Source of the DNA: Novakomyces olei
Lineage: Eukaryota; Ascomycota; Novakomycetes; Novakomycetales; Novakomycetaceae
Reading direction: 5' to 3'
DNA length: 64,000 bases
Assembly (NCBI GenBank): GCA_016906335.1
Contig: JADEYG010000004.1
Coordinates: 595,001 to 659,000 of the forward strand
In this document: piece by piece, positions 20,642 through 32,168 of the stretch
Layout of the letters: every line of letters begins with the position of its first letter
Position numbering within the stretch: position 1 is the first letter of the stretch
Program-made: the position numbers and the translations under genes
The notes under the pieces: generated by a model
The model's input: only the letters and a program-made list of their open reading frames with translations
Told to the model about the DNA's origin: nothing
Databases searched by the model: none

Positions 20642-20796
20642 TGTAATTTTCTTTTTGTGATGAATGAATGAATGATGAATGAATGATGAATGTATATTTG
20701 AAAATACTGTTCAAGGTTCAGGTTTAGGGTTTATTAGGATTTACGGATTTTATTAATTCTTGAATATAGGTTTTAAGTAGGAGTAAACCAATTACA

Positions 20797-23700
20797 CTAT
20801 AATGACAAATCACCCAATCCTTGATCTTGCAACGCCTCGTTTATGGTATCATGAAACAGGTTAAACGTCGTGCTCAACCACAAGTTATGAGCCTCGTCTC
20901 TTCCGCTATTCTGCAGGAGCGACAGAGTCCGCAGAACCTGTTCGGCTTTCCAAAAAGCCCTTTCCTTTGTGATTAAATCTCGCAAATAGTCCCGAATTAG
21001 CGTAATGTCTTCCTCGTGTGGCGGCTCCATAACCGCCGAGCACTCTGCACACCATGAGCGAATAGAGCTTCGAATAAATTTAAAATCTGTTTTCTCCTGG
21101 AAAGCAGCCAAAGATTTTACTGCAAGTTTTTTGTCCGCAACAAGACTTATCGTCCGATACGATCGAGCGCTCCGATCAAAGTTGTTTATCGTCTCTACAA
21201 CTTTGTGATTTTCCAATTGCCTTTTCTGCATGGCTCTTTCGCGATTGATCTGTTCAATAACTTCATCACGGATCTCTAAAGGCAATTCTGATAAAAACTC
21301 CATGTCAACGTTACACTGATCGGGAGAAGTGAGTTTGAGACGTGCCTGTCTCTGCGGAGTCAGCGCCACGTGCCGTGAAACAAAATCGAATTGAGTCAAC
21401 GACGGTTGCTGTTCATCGTCTAATTTCACTTTATTCGCTTGCAAACTTTGCCCTTGACTTTTTGATTCTATTTTCGTTTCTTGCGCTCTTACTGGCCCTT
21501 CGTCTCCGTGCTGATCATGCAGACTTGCCCATTTGAATGATCTGCCGGCCTCGTCTGTAACTAGACCAAAAGTAGCTCGTATCTCGTCCTGAAGATATTC
21601 TGGAAGCTCCAACAACACATCCTGGTCAATGTAGCCCTCATAAGAATCAGATTTTACCAACTCCTTTCTTTTGTTTTTTTCTATTTTTGCCTCCTTGTGC
21701 TCTTTGATCTTTTGCTGTAAGGAAACAGGAAGAAACCCGCATTCTTGTGAATCAATGTTTGATGGGAAAATATACTGTGTAGAGCCGTTGACGTGCAAGG
21801 GCTCCGTCTCGCTTTCAATATCTAAAACTTGAAGTTCGGGAGATTGAGGATTAATTGCGGTTTTTCTTTTAAATTGTTTTGGCATAGTTGCTGCCTCTTT
21901 TTGAGTTTGTTGTTCTTGCTCTTCGTCTCCATTTCCTTTTCCATTTCGTTTGTTATTCTCACTTTCCTCTACTTTTGCTGCCGTCTCTGAAACTTTCACT
22001 CCTCCCCCATCTTGCCCCGTATGTGCCTTGTTTGAAAGCCTTTCTGACCGGAAAAAAGACGTGATACTCGCACCACTAGAGACCGAGTGCCTTTGTACAT
22101 TTATTGGCTCTAATTTGGTCACTTGAATAGCGATTCCGCGATAGTCTCCAGGGCGAATTCTAAACTGCTCGTTCAGCTTTATTGCTTGATAGCCAATTTC
22201 CAGCTTATCATTTGTTGCGGAATTCAGTTGCACTGATTTGCTCACAACTTCCACTATTCCATGCCCTAAATGCTTCCATGTTGTCAATGGCACTCCAGGG
22301 GCCCGTTTCATAAGTTTCAGTGTGATAGATTTGCCCCGAACTCCGGCTTCCACCAGACGCGATTCTACAAGCTGGCAAAGTCGATGCAAAAACTCGACAA
22401 TTTGCTCTTGATTCCAGAATCTTACTCCCCAATTAACCTCAGCAGAGACAGATTTCCGTGCACTTTCATTCGCAGCGTCAGCGACTCGAACGGGATCTAT
22501 TCCTTGAGCATATTGGTAGAGCTTTTCCCCAGTTTTACTGCCTAATACTTTAACAAGCTGGAATTTGGTTGCCCTCTGTGCCTGGGCTACTGTCGTTATC
22601 TGTAACTGCTTTTCCAGTTTACAGGCCTGATGGTACCCGAACCCTGGCAGGTCCTGAACGTCCAAGGGGCCCAAGGCAGTGGCGAAGTCGGAGTCAATAC
22701 AAAAGACACCGTTAGGCTTGGCCTTTCTCAACGAAACTTTGGCCAGTAGAATGTTAGTACCAAGGCCGGCAGAGGTCTGCAACATCGTTTGGTCCCAAAT
22801 GACCTGTCTAACCCTTTCAGCAAAGGTAACTGCTTCCTGTCTTGTGGAGACCAGTGAACTGATATCTACAAGTGCTTCATCAACACTGACTGCTTGAATG
22901 GCATCAGGCTGTAAATCCAAAAGAATCCTATAGAACGTAGCCGAAGCTGCTTCGTAAGCCTCGAATTCATAAGGCAAAACATGGAGATCAGGACAAAGCT
23001 CCCGGGCTCTCTCCATCGGCATTCCGTTACATATTCCAAAGTCTCGAGCTGTGTAATTGCACGAAGCAATTTCTGAGGTCGAATAAGCAGGAGCAGCATT
23101 ACCTGAAGATGCATGAGCAACAACTACACTTTTGCCCTGCAAATGCGGTCGTGATCTGAGACCAACAGAAGCGAAAAATGAATCAAAATCGATGTGCATT
23201 ACCCAAGTCAGAGCACTGCGATTTTTGGGTCGGGAAGTTTGAGTGTTTGATAAACCTTGAGCAGCAATATATTGCATTTTTCGCTTTAACTCGGCCTTCC
23301 AAGTGGAGAGATGATGCAGACGAGAATTGTCGAAATAAGTCTCAAGAAAATTTGGGTTTAGTACAGTGTTTGCCCTTATTTTGGGATCGGACAGGAGCCG
23401 TTTGTTGAAATCTTCTGGCGATTCTTCTAAACATGTTTCTAGAGACGTGTCTTGTTTTTTCTGTTGTTGCTGCTGTCCGGGTTCCTCATAATTTTCCTGA
23501 TCCACCAAATTATCAGGCTTGTCCCCGTTGTCCCCGTTGTCCCTGTTGTCCCTGTTGTCCCTATTTTCCTCACCGTTCGCTTCAGTCCGTTCAGACTGCT
23601 CACCAGGCCATGCGGACTGTGTAGGAAAATCCTGAGAATCAAAATAGTCTTCCACTTCATGAATATCTTCCTGATCAATTATAGTGTTATTTTCCGCAGC

Positions 23701-24461
23701 CGAAAGTGTTGGCTCTTCGTGAGGCACAGGATCTTGCTCTGGAGACGAAAAAGGAGGCGCATCCCGATACGAGGTAGAAACTGCTCGAGGATCTTTAATC
23801 ACGGGTTCATGCACCGAACCCGTGGAGCCCTCTCCAGTTTTAAAACCCAGGAGATGTTGGTCTGGACCTTGATCTAAAACCCGGTAGTCCGCCCAGGGGA
23901 GCGGAGAGAGAGCTCGTACACTGTCTACTATCCATGCAGGCAAAACGACCCGACAGTTTTTGAACTCTTTGCGTTTTGCCGGTGTCAGCTGCGTGCATAC
24001 TATATGTGTGACACTACTCTTAGCAGAAAGATATTGTCGCCAGGTACCGCCGTGCTCAACAACTAAATCATGAAGCTCACGTATTCCTGGTCTCGTATAC
24101 CCGTTAACCTAGCCAATTAGTATGCATATTATATTTTGTTTAAATGCGGTTTTCGTCTGTATTTCACGGAACTTCCTGCTTTTATTCTATCATATTTAAT
24201 GCATTTTCACGATTTCCCGACTCGCTTTCTTTACTCCTATTACTGCTGACGCGTTCCCTCACTTACATGAATGCTCATACCACGGAATATCTGCGGTACA
24301 TTTTTCCGCTCAGCCTGTTTGCGCAAAACTAAATCCTGATTCTGTAATTTGATTTTCTTTCTGCGCATATAATCTTCAAACCCGCCAAATGTGGAGGCCG
24401 AGTATTCCTCGCCGGCTCTTTTCCCCTCCGCCATACGCTTGTGTCTAGAGGCTCTTGTCAA
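20797..24461 (-). CDS. REV1: DNA repair protein REV1 (deoxycytidyl transferase, Y-family polymerase)
   Basis: Translesion polymerase that inserts dCMP opposite damaged bases and recruits pol zeta. Exons 24461-24267 and 24108-20797, separated by a 158-nt intron, give 1168 aa; a second Met at 24434 would give 1159. The BRCT domain spans about residues 58-135 (NGYTRPGIREL, LPAWIVDSVRAL). The polymerase domain starts VMHIDFDSFFASV with Asp372, and SVDEALVDI carries Asp475-Glu476. Two ubiquitin-binding motifs are seen, LLELPEYLQDEIRATFG and LSELPLEIRDEVIEQINRE. The C-terminal interaction domain contains ITLIRDYLRDLITKERAFW. All parts of a full REV1 are present. An acidic Asn/Asp-rich repeat (RDNRDNGDNGDKPDN) lies between BRCT and polymerase. 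Confidence 0.94.
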
Positions 24462-24862
24462 AGTCCAAGATTTTCATGATCTGCCATCAAAATTCACTCT
24501 CTACAAGGGCATGTTTGAGATCTGTGGAAAGCGAGAAAGCGTAGGTACAGACTATACCAGTAAGATCGACTGTATAATAGCCATATTCGAATCAGAGAGA
24601 GAAACACTTCACCGATTCAGTCTGACCTCTTCATGGATGCTGTCATATCGTCCGTCAATGTAATCAAAATAAATAATGTAACTAACCCTAACCATAATTA
24701 GCTCGATATAAATGAAAGCACATTACTTGAAAATAATATTCCCTATTCTAATCTAATCTAATCTAATCAAAATAAATTTTTACAGAAGCTATATAAAATT
24801 AGTCGCTGAAAGGGAAAAAAATTTGACGTTTACAACTGCCCTCCAAAAAAGACGAAATCAAT
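24462..24862. promoter_or_regulatory. Divergent REV1/FKBP intergenic region
   Basis: 401 bp between the REV1 start and the FKBP start. It contains TAACCCTAACCA at 24683-24694, four tandem TCTAA units at about 24753-24774, and a TATA-like CTATATAAAATT at 24789-24800, about 65 bp before the FKBP ATG. No gene lies within it. Confidence 0.5.
24683..24694. promoter_or_regulatory. Telomere-type box upstream of nucleolar FKBP
   Basis: TAACCCTAACCA, one and a half telomere units, 169 bp before the ATG at 24863. Possible Tbf1/TRF-type site; inferred from motif and position. Confidence 0.35.
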
Positions 24863-26287
24863 ATGATTCCTGTATCAGTTTTTGGCCTTAAAGTCGAGGG
24901 CGACTTCAACGACCCGTTTCAGGCAGATGAGCCTTATACGCACGTCCATGTGACGATGGCGGCGATTGACGCCAGCGAAGGCGGAAACAAACCAGTTACT
25001 CTGAAAATGCTGCGAGTCAAGCCTACTGCCAGTATTTATGGATCTTCTGATGAAGACGAGGATGAGGATGAAGATGAGGATGAAGACGAAGACGAGGATG
25101 AAGACGAAGACGATGAGGATGATGATGAGGATGAAGAAGATGATGACGAAGAAGAAGAAGATGATGACGAAGAAGAAGACGAAGAAGACGAAAATCTAAA
25201 GAAACTGCTTAATGGCGCCAACGAGTCCGAGTCTGGATCAGATTCTGAAGAAGAAGAAGAAGCTGAAGAGTTTGTGGTTTGCACTTTGGTTCCACCAACT
25301 TACCAGCAGCCCTTGGATCTTACTCTTCACCCTGGAGAGCAAGTATTCTTCTCTGCCTCTTCTGAAACTCCAGTTTATCTTACTGGAAACTATGTCATTG
25401 ACGAGAACGAAGACTCTGAGGATGATGACGATGAATCTTCTGCTTATGACAGTGAACCCGACAGCGAAGAGGAGATCGATGACGAGACCCTTCGACGTAT
25501 TCTTGCTCAAGCTTCTGACGATGAAGATGAAGAGATCGATTCCGACGAGCTGGATTCCGACGATGTCGATGCAGCTCTTGACGAGGATCTGAGCGATGAT
25601 GACGACGATATCGAGGAGGATATTGTGGAAGAGGATATTGAAGAAGAATCGCCTAAAGTGGTCGAGATCAGCTCAATACCATTAGAGCAGCGGAAACGTG
25701 CAGCCGAAGAAGACGGTGAAGAAGTCGTAGACGAAGAAGTGGGTGAAGGAGAGGAGACTAAAAAACTCAGCAAAAATCAGCTAAAGAAGCTAAAGAAGAA
25801 GCAAAAGGCCAATGATGGAAGTGTCGTGGAGCCAGAACAGACCAAAAAATCCGACAAGCCGGAAAAGAAATCAGTTCAATTTAGTGCTCAACTGGAACAA
25901 GGCCCTACTGGCGCAACTGCGGCTCGTGCGGAGGCAAGCAAGACTGTTAAATTGGAAAACGGATTGTCTTACACAGATAGCAAAGTTGGTGGAAACGGAC
26001 CTTCTGTCAAATCGGGGTCTCGTGTAGGTATCCGCTATATTGGCCGGTTGGCCAAGAACTCTAAGCAGTTTGATAGCAATACAAAGGGCAAGCCTTTCAC
26101 CTTTACCGTGGGTAAAGGTGAAGTTATTCCGGGCATGGATAAAGGTGTTATTGGCATGAAACTTGGCGGAGAGCGCCGCGTGCAGATTCCCTCAGCGCTG
26201 GCTTATGGAAAGAAAGGGGCTCCTCCTACTATCCCAGGAAATGCAGACCTCATTTTCGAGCTGCGCCTGGTTGATCTTAAGCATTAA
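24863..26287 (+). CDS. FPR4: Nucleolar FK506-binding prolyl isomerase with nucleoplasmin-like N-terminus (Fpr3/Fpr4 type)
   Basis: Nuclear or nucleolar histone-chaperone isomerase; yeast Fpr4 isomerises histone H3 prolines and Fpr3 acts in checkpoint control. Single exon, 474 aa. Residues 1-55 (IPVSVFGLKVEGDF, HVHVTMAAIDA, PVTLKMLRVKP) form the nucleoplasmin-like beta fold. Long Asp/Glu tracts occupy about residues 60-130 and 175-265. A Lys-rich segment (KKLSKNQLKKLKKKQK) follows. The C-terminal FKBP domain runs about residues 365-474, with GSRVGIRYIGRLA, QFDSN, FTFTVGKGEVIPGMDKG and RRVQIPSALAYG. The active-site aromatic and Asp positions look intact. Which of the two yeast paralogues it matches best cannot be said. 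Confidence 0.92.
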   Translation: MIPVSVFGLKVEGDFNDPFQADEPYTHVHVTMAAIDASEGGNKPVTLKMLRVKPTASIYGSSDEDEDEDEDEDEDEDEDEDEDDEDDDEDEEDDDEEEEDDDEEEDEEDENLKKLLNGANESESGSDSEEEEEAEEFVVCTLVPPTYQQPLDLTLHPGEQVFFSASSETPVYLTGNYVIDENEDSEDDDDESSAYDSEPDSEEEIDDETLRRILAQASDDEDEEIDSDELDSDDVDAALDEDLSDDDDDIEEDIVEEDIEEESPKVVEISSIPLEQRKRAAEEDGEEVVDEEVGEGEETKKLSKNQLKKLKKKQKANDGSVVEPEQTKKSDKPEKKSVQFSAQLEQGPTGATAARAEASKTVKLENGLSYTDSKVGGNGPSVKSGSRVGIRYIGRLAKNSKQFDSNTKGKPFTFTVGKGEVIPGMDKGVIGMKLGGERRVQIPSALAYGKKGAPPTIPGNADLIFELRLVDLKH

Positions 26288-27113
26288 GGGAGATTGGCTA
26301 TTGAATAAAAAGTGTTTTGAGTCAGAAATTAAAATATTTGATTGTCTTAAACTTTGGCGGCGCATATACTTTCAATGAAGGATATGAGGGTTGTAGAAAT
26401 AAAAGTAGGGCAAACATGTATAAAGTATTTGTTGGAGGATAAGTAAAAGGTATTGCAAAGTACCAGAAAGCATTTTCGGCCGAATAATATGCAATAACAA
26501 GACACTGTTTTTGGAGCAGTCGTTACGGCCTTTCCACACTTTCAAATATTGTTCACATGAAAAAAAAATCAGAAAATTATACATAATGATTGAAAGATGA
26601 ATAATTATAGACTAAATGCAGCTGCAGACGAAGCTATTTGGAGAGCAAACGCATTGCATGTTGCCCTGATAGACGGCGATGCCCGCTTTATTTGTCACAT
26701 AAATTCGATTGTTTATTGTATAAACAGACATACGAGCTCGCTTATATGCCTCTATCTGTTTTTAAATTCTTCTCTACGTCTTACGTCAGATGTTGGCTTG
26801 CATATACCCAAGTAATACAGCGAGCAATGTATAGATGTTTCATATGGTAAAGTGATTCAACCAATATTTGATAATTCACATATTGTGCATATGTCCACCA
26901 AGACTGCTACGCTGTTTCAGATATTTACTGATAATGAACAACAATCGCATTACGAAATATCACAAATGCGCTGATACAGTATGGCCGTCGCTCAATGTAT
27001 CAGTATCGCTCTCGATGCGTGAGCATGTGGGTATAAAACGCGCGTACAGCAAACATAATAATGCATGTGCGTGCATTATAGTCACATAATTCCTATACAG
27101 TAGAAATACAAAT

Positions 27114-27200
27114 TAAGAGATATAAATAAAAAGAGATATAAAAAGAGATATAAAAGGAGATATAAAAGGAGATATAAAAGGAGATATAAAAAAGAAAAAT
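27114..27200. repeat. 12-bp minisatellite of GATATAAAA type
   Basis: About six tandem units near GGAGATATAAAA, some shortened, in noncoding sequence. It contains repeated TATAAA strings. Confidence 0.85.
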
Positions 27201-27238
27201 AAAAAAGAAAAATAAGAAAAAGGGGATATAAATAAAAC

Positions 27239-27253
27239 GTCACGTGACCGCGT
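27239..27253. promoter_or_regulatory. E-box element GTCACGTGACCGCGT
   Basis: The core GTCACGTGAC is a perfect 10-bp palindrome containing CACGTG, the class bound by bHLH factors such as Cbf1 and Pho4. The same 15 bases occur inverted at 45999-46013. It lies about 1 kb upstream of CDC25. Function is inferred. Confidence 0.4.
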
Positions 27254-28131
27254 TGTTGCACAGCAACGGTTGCGTGGCAGCAAACAGATCGATCATTGGA
27301 GGTGCTGCTATAATTATCGTATCCGAAATGTGTCTATGCCAATACGGGTAAAAATGATGATATCTGCGGATCGCGATCCGGTGCGTGTGCGCTAGGCCCA
27401 AATAGCTCTGGGAATGCGCCGCTACGGGAGATGGAATAATTGTGTTGGCAAGCGAGACGAACGGAATAGGAGGCGGATAAAGTTGTATACATTGCAAGTA
27501 TGGTGTATACTTGTATGTGTACATGAAAAAGTGTATAGCCCACACAACACCATTAGCCAATACATAGTTTTCCAAGTCAGATATTAAGTGTGCAGTACGA
27601 GTATAGAAGGTACACACTAGTGGTTCGCTATACGATAAGTGTTGCACGCCCACTTGTGTGAAATCCGGATACGCTCCAAATTAAAAAGTACGAGAAACTC
27701 GCTACCGCCAGACACTCAAACACACACACACACACACACACGGGGGAGACTAGGCTGCATAAATTGCGTGTGTGAGGTGGCTTGACACGCTCTCTTGTAC
27801 TTTTATCTCCACACGCTTGTTGGCCTTATGCTAAAGGCGTCGTATACGCAATACTGACGCGTCTCTCTCTGGGTTGAGCGAACGGGTTCGTACTCGCGCG
27901 TCGTTTGCAGGCAGACGTATAAGTACACACGTACATATATATATACTTGCCCGCTCCAGTTTGCCTGTAAACCCTCATTCTTTTAACTTTTGTTTTCTAA
28001 TTCCTCACCCTGGTGCCTGGGCCGGTCGTGTCATTGGCGGCAGTTTCTTCCTTTTGCACCTGCCTGGCATTCGCCGTTCGTTCTCTACTGCAAATTTCAT
28101 TACCACGTCTTTGCTTCTCCAGGTTTGGTCC

Positions 28132-28185
28132 AGGATCAGTTTCGGGATCAATTTCAGGATCAATTTCAGGATCAGTTTCAGGATT
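28132..28185. repeat. 12-bp tandem repeat (GATCARTTTCAG)n upstream of CDC25
   Basis: Four and a half copies of GATCARTTTCAG with single-base differences, ending about 80 bp before the CDC25 start codon, so probably in its 5' UTR. Confidence 0.8.
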
Positions 28186-28267
28186 GCGTGGCACATCGTG
28201 CTGCGTGACATTTGCCTCTTTTACAGGCAGTCTGGAATAAAGGCAATACTGCCCGGCCGCTATTGCT

Positions 28268-31200
28268 ATGGACGGAGTGCCATTGGCGGCAATGCCGCCT
28301 CTGAGGATGGACAAAGATCCGGTGATTACAGTCAAGCAAATTGATGCTCCACGGCCCCGCAGTCGAAGCAAGCATATAGCGAGCTCTCCACTAGCGTCTC
28401 TTGGCGCAGTCTCTTCTCTTTCTATGGGCTACTTTGATTTCCGACCCCGAGTGTCCAGCCCGACCAGCTCACTTGCTGCTGATCTGTCACAAAATTTTCA
28501 TATTGACGCAGAGAAATCGTGAGTGTCTACTGGTGCTTTTGTTTGGATAGAAATGCATACGGCAAAGGGGCAATGCCGTTTTCCTTATTTTTACACTGAT
28601 TTTTGGGTCTATTTAGCTTTGTATTGTGGGTTTCATTATGTTTATTTGTTTATTCAATTTTTTAATTATTTTTCAATTTCTTTTTAGTTTCTTTTCAATT
28701 TCTCTTCAATTTCTTTTTAATTCTTTTTATTTATTTTCACCATTTTTTTTATTTCGTTTTGCGTCTTGTTTCTATTTCCCTTTTGTTGTCTAATACCAGT
28801 TTCATCCCCATTTTTGTCCAAACCCAATACTAATCTCAAGACCGATCCAACCAACGCCTCGACGCTCATTGCTCCCGACGCTGTTCAAGCGCACAGACTC
28901 AAATGCCAGCGTCTCTTCAGCTACAACAAAAGACAGTTTAGCGACGGATGGTACACTGACGTCGCCTCCATTATCGTCAGACTCCTCACTTGGAGCAATG
29001 TCCACGCCTTGTTACATTACGGAACTGACTACTGAGCCTCAGGATTTCCATGCTACGCCTCGTCCGGCCCCCTCTGATCCTCAACAGCCGGCAGTTCAGA
29101 GCAATTGGTCTTCCAGTCCTATGGATGCCTCACCTTGCCTGCCGCACAAACAGGCGGGCGGCCTTTTGCAAACAGGGCACCATGACGAGAGCGAGTTGTC
29201 CACAGATCCCCGTTCGCAAGGCAATGGCACTGAAATGAAGGCGAGGTCGCCTTTGAGTGATATTTCTCCCAAAGCCGTGGGCAACAGGCATTCCCTGAGG
29301 CCGCTAGGGTTTGTAAAGCCTGTTTTCGCTGCTGGAAATGCTTACATTGGCCCTGGAAAGCAGAGGCTGGCTCAAGAGAATAACGAGAATGCTTTGGATT
29401 CTCATCGCCGGCAGTCTAGCCTTCCCGTGCCAGCAAGCTCTCAGCAGGATCTGGTAGCGGACCAGGCTTTAGCCGATGGAGCAGTCGGCCTTAGCCTGAC
29501 CGAGTCTACTAGACTGGCTTTTGATCGGCAGAGCAAAGCGGGTACTGCCTCTCTGAGCCGGTCAGTGGATCTGCCTTTGCGCAGTATTGCCAACAATGAA
29601 ACTGGCAAGCTTGCCTCTACCCACCACTTGCACGAAAGATCGCAGTCGTTCTCGGTGGATGGGTACTCTGCTGGAAGCAGAACTGCCCTGAGTATGGACG
29701 ATCTGTTTTCCGTCTCGTCTCCTCGACATACGGCCTCCCGTTCCGATTGCACAGAGGCCGGCAAAAGCCATTTTGCCTCTACTCGACCAGCAGCGCCATT
29801 GGCTCATGCTGGCAGACAGCAGCAGCACCGTGGAGGCTTTCACCGATCCATCTCGCTTATAAACACTCGTCCTGTCCGTGGAAGCTTGGGTATCCCACCA
29901 GCGAGGGACGCCGAGTCTGCGTCTGTTCTTGCCTGCTCAAAATACGCTCAAAGACGTGAACCGTTTGCCTTTGATTTCAGTTTTCCTCCATTGTCCACCG
30001 GTCTCCCACCCTCTCAACCCCTCTGTTCTGCCGCTAAAGAAGGACAATCTAGTGGCAAAGAAGGGCAATCCAGTGGCAAAGAAAGCGCTGACGTCAGCGG
30101 CAGTAGCATTGGCATTAGTGACAAGGGCGCTGGTAGGAGCAGCAACTGGCCGGCGGACGACTATGACAGTCCGTCTTCGAACCGGATCGCTTCACGTGGC
30201 CGTCGTGCTCATCGAGCAAGCAAGTTCCGCAGGACGCAGAGCATGTTTTACTCTTCAAAAGAGTTTTACCCGGACGAGAGTGCGAGAGAAGGCGGCCTCG
30301 AGACAACGGCAGTACTGGACAAAAGGGAGCCAGTGCCAGGCAGAGCCAATGGCAGAGCCAATGGCAATGGCAATGCTCCTGGCTGTAAAGGCTGTACGAT
30401 TACAGACCTCCGTGTCCCCTGTTTCAATGTAAAAGACGACTCGTTGCTGCGGATTAGCAGTAGCACGCTCGTAGACCTGCTGGACGGCAAGTTTGCCCAC
30501 CTTGTAGACAGCATAACCGTAGTAGACTGCCGCTTCGAGTACGAGTACTCTGGCGGCCATATTCCCGGGGCTATAAACTGCAGTACTATGGAGGCAGTTT
30601 CCGCTTCACTGTTTGCCGACAAGGATCTGCCTCTGCCGTGTGCGAGTCACGCTGTGCCTGTGGACGAGAGCCACACGCTTCTCTACAAGAATCTGCACTC
30701 TGTAACAAACAACAGCAACAACAACAACAGCAGCAGCAGCAGCAGCAGACAAAGGCCGTGCAACCGTAAAATTATCGTCTTCCACTGTGAGTACAGTCAG
30801 CACAGGGCTCCACGACTCGCCTTGCACCTGCGCAGTATCGACCGGCAGCTCAATTCTGCACACTACCCTCTGCTATCTTACCCCGACGTCTTTGTCCTCG
30901 ACGGAGGGTACGCCGAGTTTTTCGCTCGGCACCGTTACCGCTGTGGAGGAGGGTACGTGGCCATGAACGACGAAGCTCACAGGTCTACCGCCGGCCGAGA
31001 AATGCATACTTTTCGAAGAGCCAGCAAGTTTTCACGGACACAGAGTTATACATTTGGCGATGCCTCTGCCGGAGCTACAGCTGCCTCTGTTTCTGCCGCT
31101 TCTGCTTCTGTTTCCTCTTCTATTTCCTCTTCTATTCCCTCTTCTATTCCTTCTGTTTCCTCGTCTGCATCCAACGCCTCGTTCATGCGCCGTGGTGATA

Positions 31201-31685
31201 CAGGCAAGGAAAACTGCTTTGCCGATCTTAATAAAAACAAAATGAATACCATTAAAGCAAGCACTATCGGTGACTGTACCAGCCCACACGGCACAGGGCA
31301 AAAAGGCCTGTTTCCTGCCTGCACAGACTCGTCAGGGAGGGGCCTTGCAAGTGCAGCGGGAAAAGTGCTGCAGAAACCCGTTCGGCCGTCGCTTGTACGC
31401 CACCTCGGAGGGTTTCCCATGCAGAGGAGTATCAGCACTGTAACCACAACTGACCTGAAAAAGTCGCAGATGCCACGGGGCACACAGTACTGCCACACGT
31501 CGCTAAGACGGCCCATTTATGGCGCAGACGCTGCCGACAAAGACGGACGGGGTAGACAGTTCGAGGCCGAGAATGGGTTGGCTGAAAGGGCAAAACGAGA
31601 CTTGCTCGTGGGCGGAGATGGGGATTGCAGTACAGAAGGGAACCTGGACGATTCTGACGCTCTGGATGAAATGTTCATCTCGTGA
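28268..31685 (+). CDS. CDC25: CDC25 M-phase inducer dual-specificity phosphatase
   Basis: Phosphatase that removes inhibitory phosphates from Cdk1 at mitotic entry. Exons 28268-28518 and 28841-31685 join to 1031 aa; the junction gives PRRSLLPTLFKRTDSN, a family-like segment, and the 322-nt intron has branch TACTAAT. About 660 residues of low-complexity Ser-rich regulatory sequence come first. The rhodanese-like catalytic domain contains VVDCRFEYEYSGGHIPGAIN and the active site FHCEYSQHRAPRLA with Cys733 and Arg739 (CX5R), then YPDVFVLDGGYAEFF. An Asn/Ser tract (residues about 708-722) interrupts the domain between the two motifs. A RASKFxRTQSxxF motif occurs on both sides of the domain. Ser-rich tandem stretches follow it. 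The tail has no second catalytic element. Confidence 0.9.
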
Positions 31686-32168
31686 ACGGTTGAACGGATT
31701 TAAAAAAGGGTAGAAAAGTGCCTCCACCCAAGAGCCAGAGCTCTTGAGCTGCTGCATATTTCTACAACCTGCTCCGCTCGGCAATGGCCGAGTTTAATAC
31801 TTTACGGTGCCCACCTTTACTCTGGGCTCCTCTTTAATGATATTTATTTATCTTTACTGATATTCTTTTTCAAATTTATTTATTTTTATAAATTTATCTT
31901 TTAAAACTTACTTTTATATCTTTATTTATATTCCAAATTATACTTTAAACTTGTATTCTTATTTATGTATTCTAACATTATATTATAATATTCCAATTTT
32001 TTATTTTATCTTTACCGCCGTGGTTTGTAGGATGAACCAAACGGCGTTATGACAGCAAATGTATTTTATTTACAGGACAAATGATTAATTTGATGACCTC
32101 ATGACCAGCAGCACAGCGCAGTACAGTACAGCTAAATCATAGAAGCCAAGTAGAGAATAAAACTCGGG
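31686..32168. other. Convergent CDC25/THOC7 intergenic region
   Basis: Between two convergent 3' ends. AT-rich, with repeated ATTTATTTAT and TATATTATA strings typical of 3' UTR sequence. No gene seen. Confidence 0.5.

Larger units (their letters stand above)
26288..28267. other. Two-kilobase gene-free leader upstream of CDC25
   Basis: No gene can be supported. It contains an AT-rich first half, a GATATAAAA minisatellite (27114-27200), the 15-bp motif GTCACGTGACCGCGT (27239-27253), a (CA) run (about 27718-27741) and a 12-bp repeat (28132-28185). Open frames in 27240-28344 show no family features. A long regulatory region or spliced 5' UTR for CDC25 is the likely content. Confidence 0.5.

Noticed and set aside
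25036-25284. Minus-strand poly-serine frame
   Set aside because: Antisense of the acidic tract of the FKBP gene.
27240-27653. Minus-strand 137-residue frame in the CDC25 leader
   Set aside because: No motifs or codon character of nearby genes; probably chance.
27874-28344. Plus-strand frame upstream of and overlapping the CDC25 start
   Set aside because: It runs through the 12-bp repeat and overlaps the real CDC25 start in another frame; looks like 5' UTR.
28997-31784. Several antisense frames across CDC25
   Set aside because: Shadows of a GC-richer coding exon; the plus-strand phosphatase motifs decide the coding strand.
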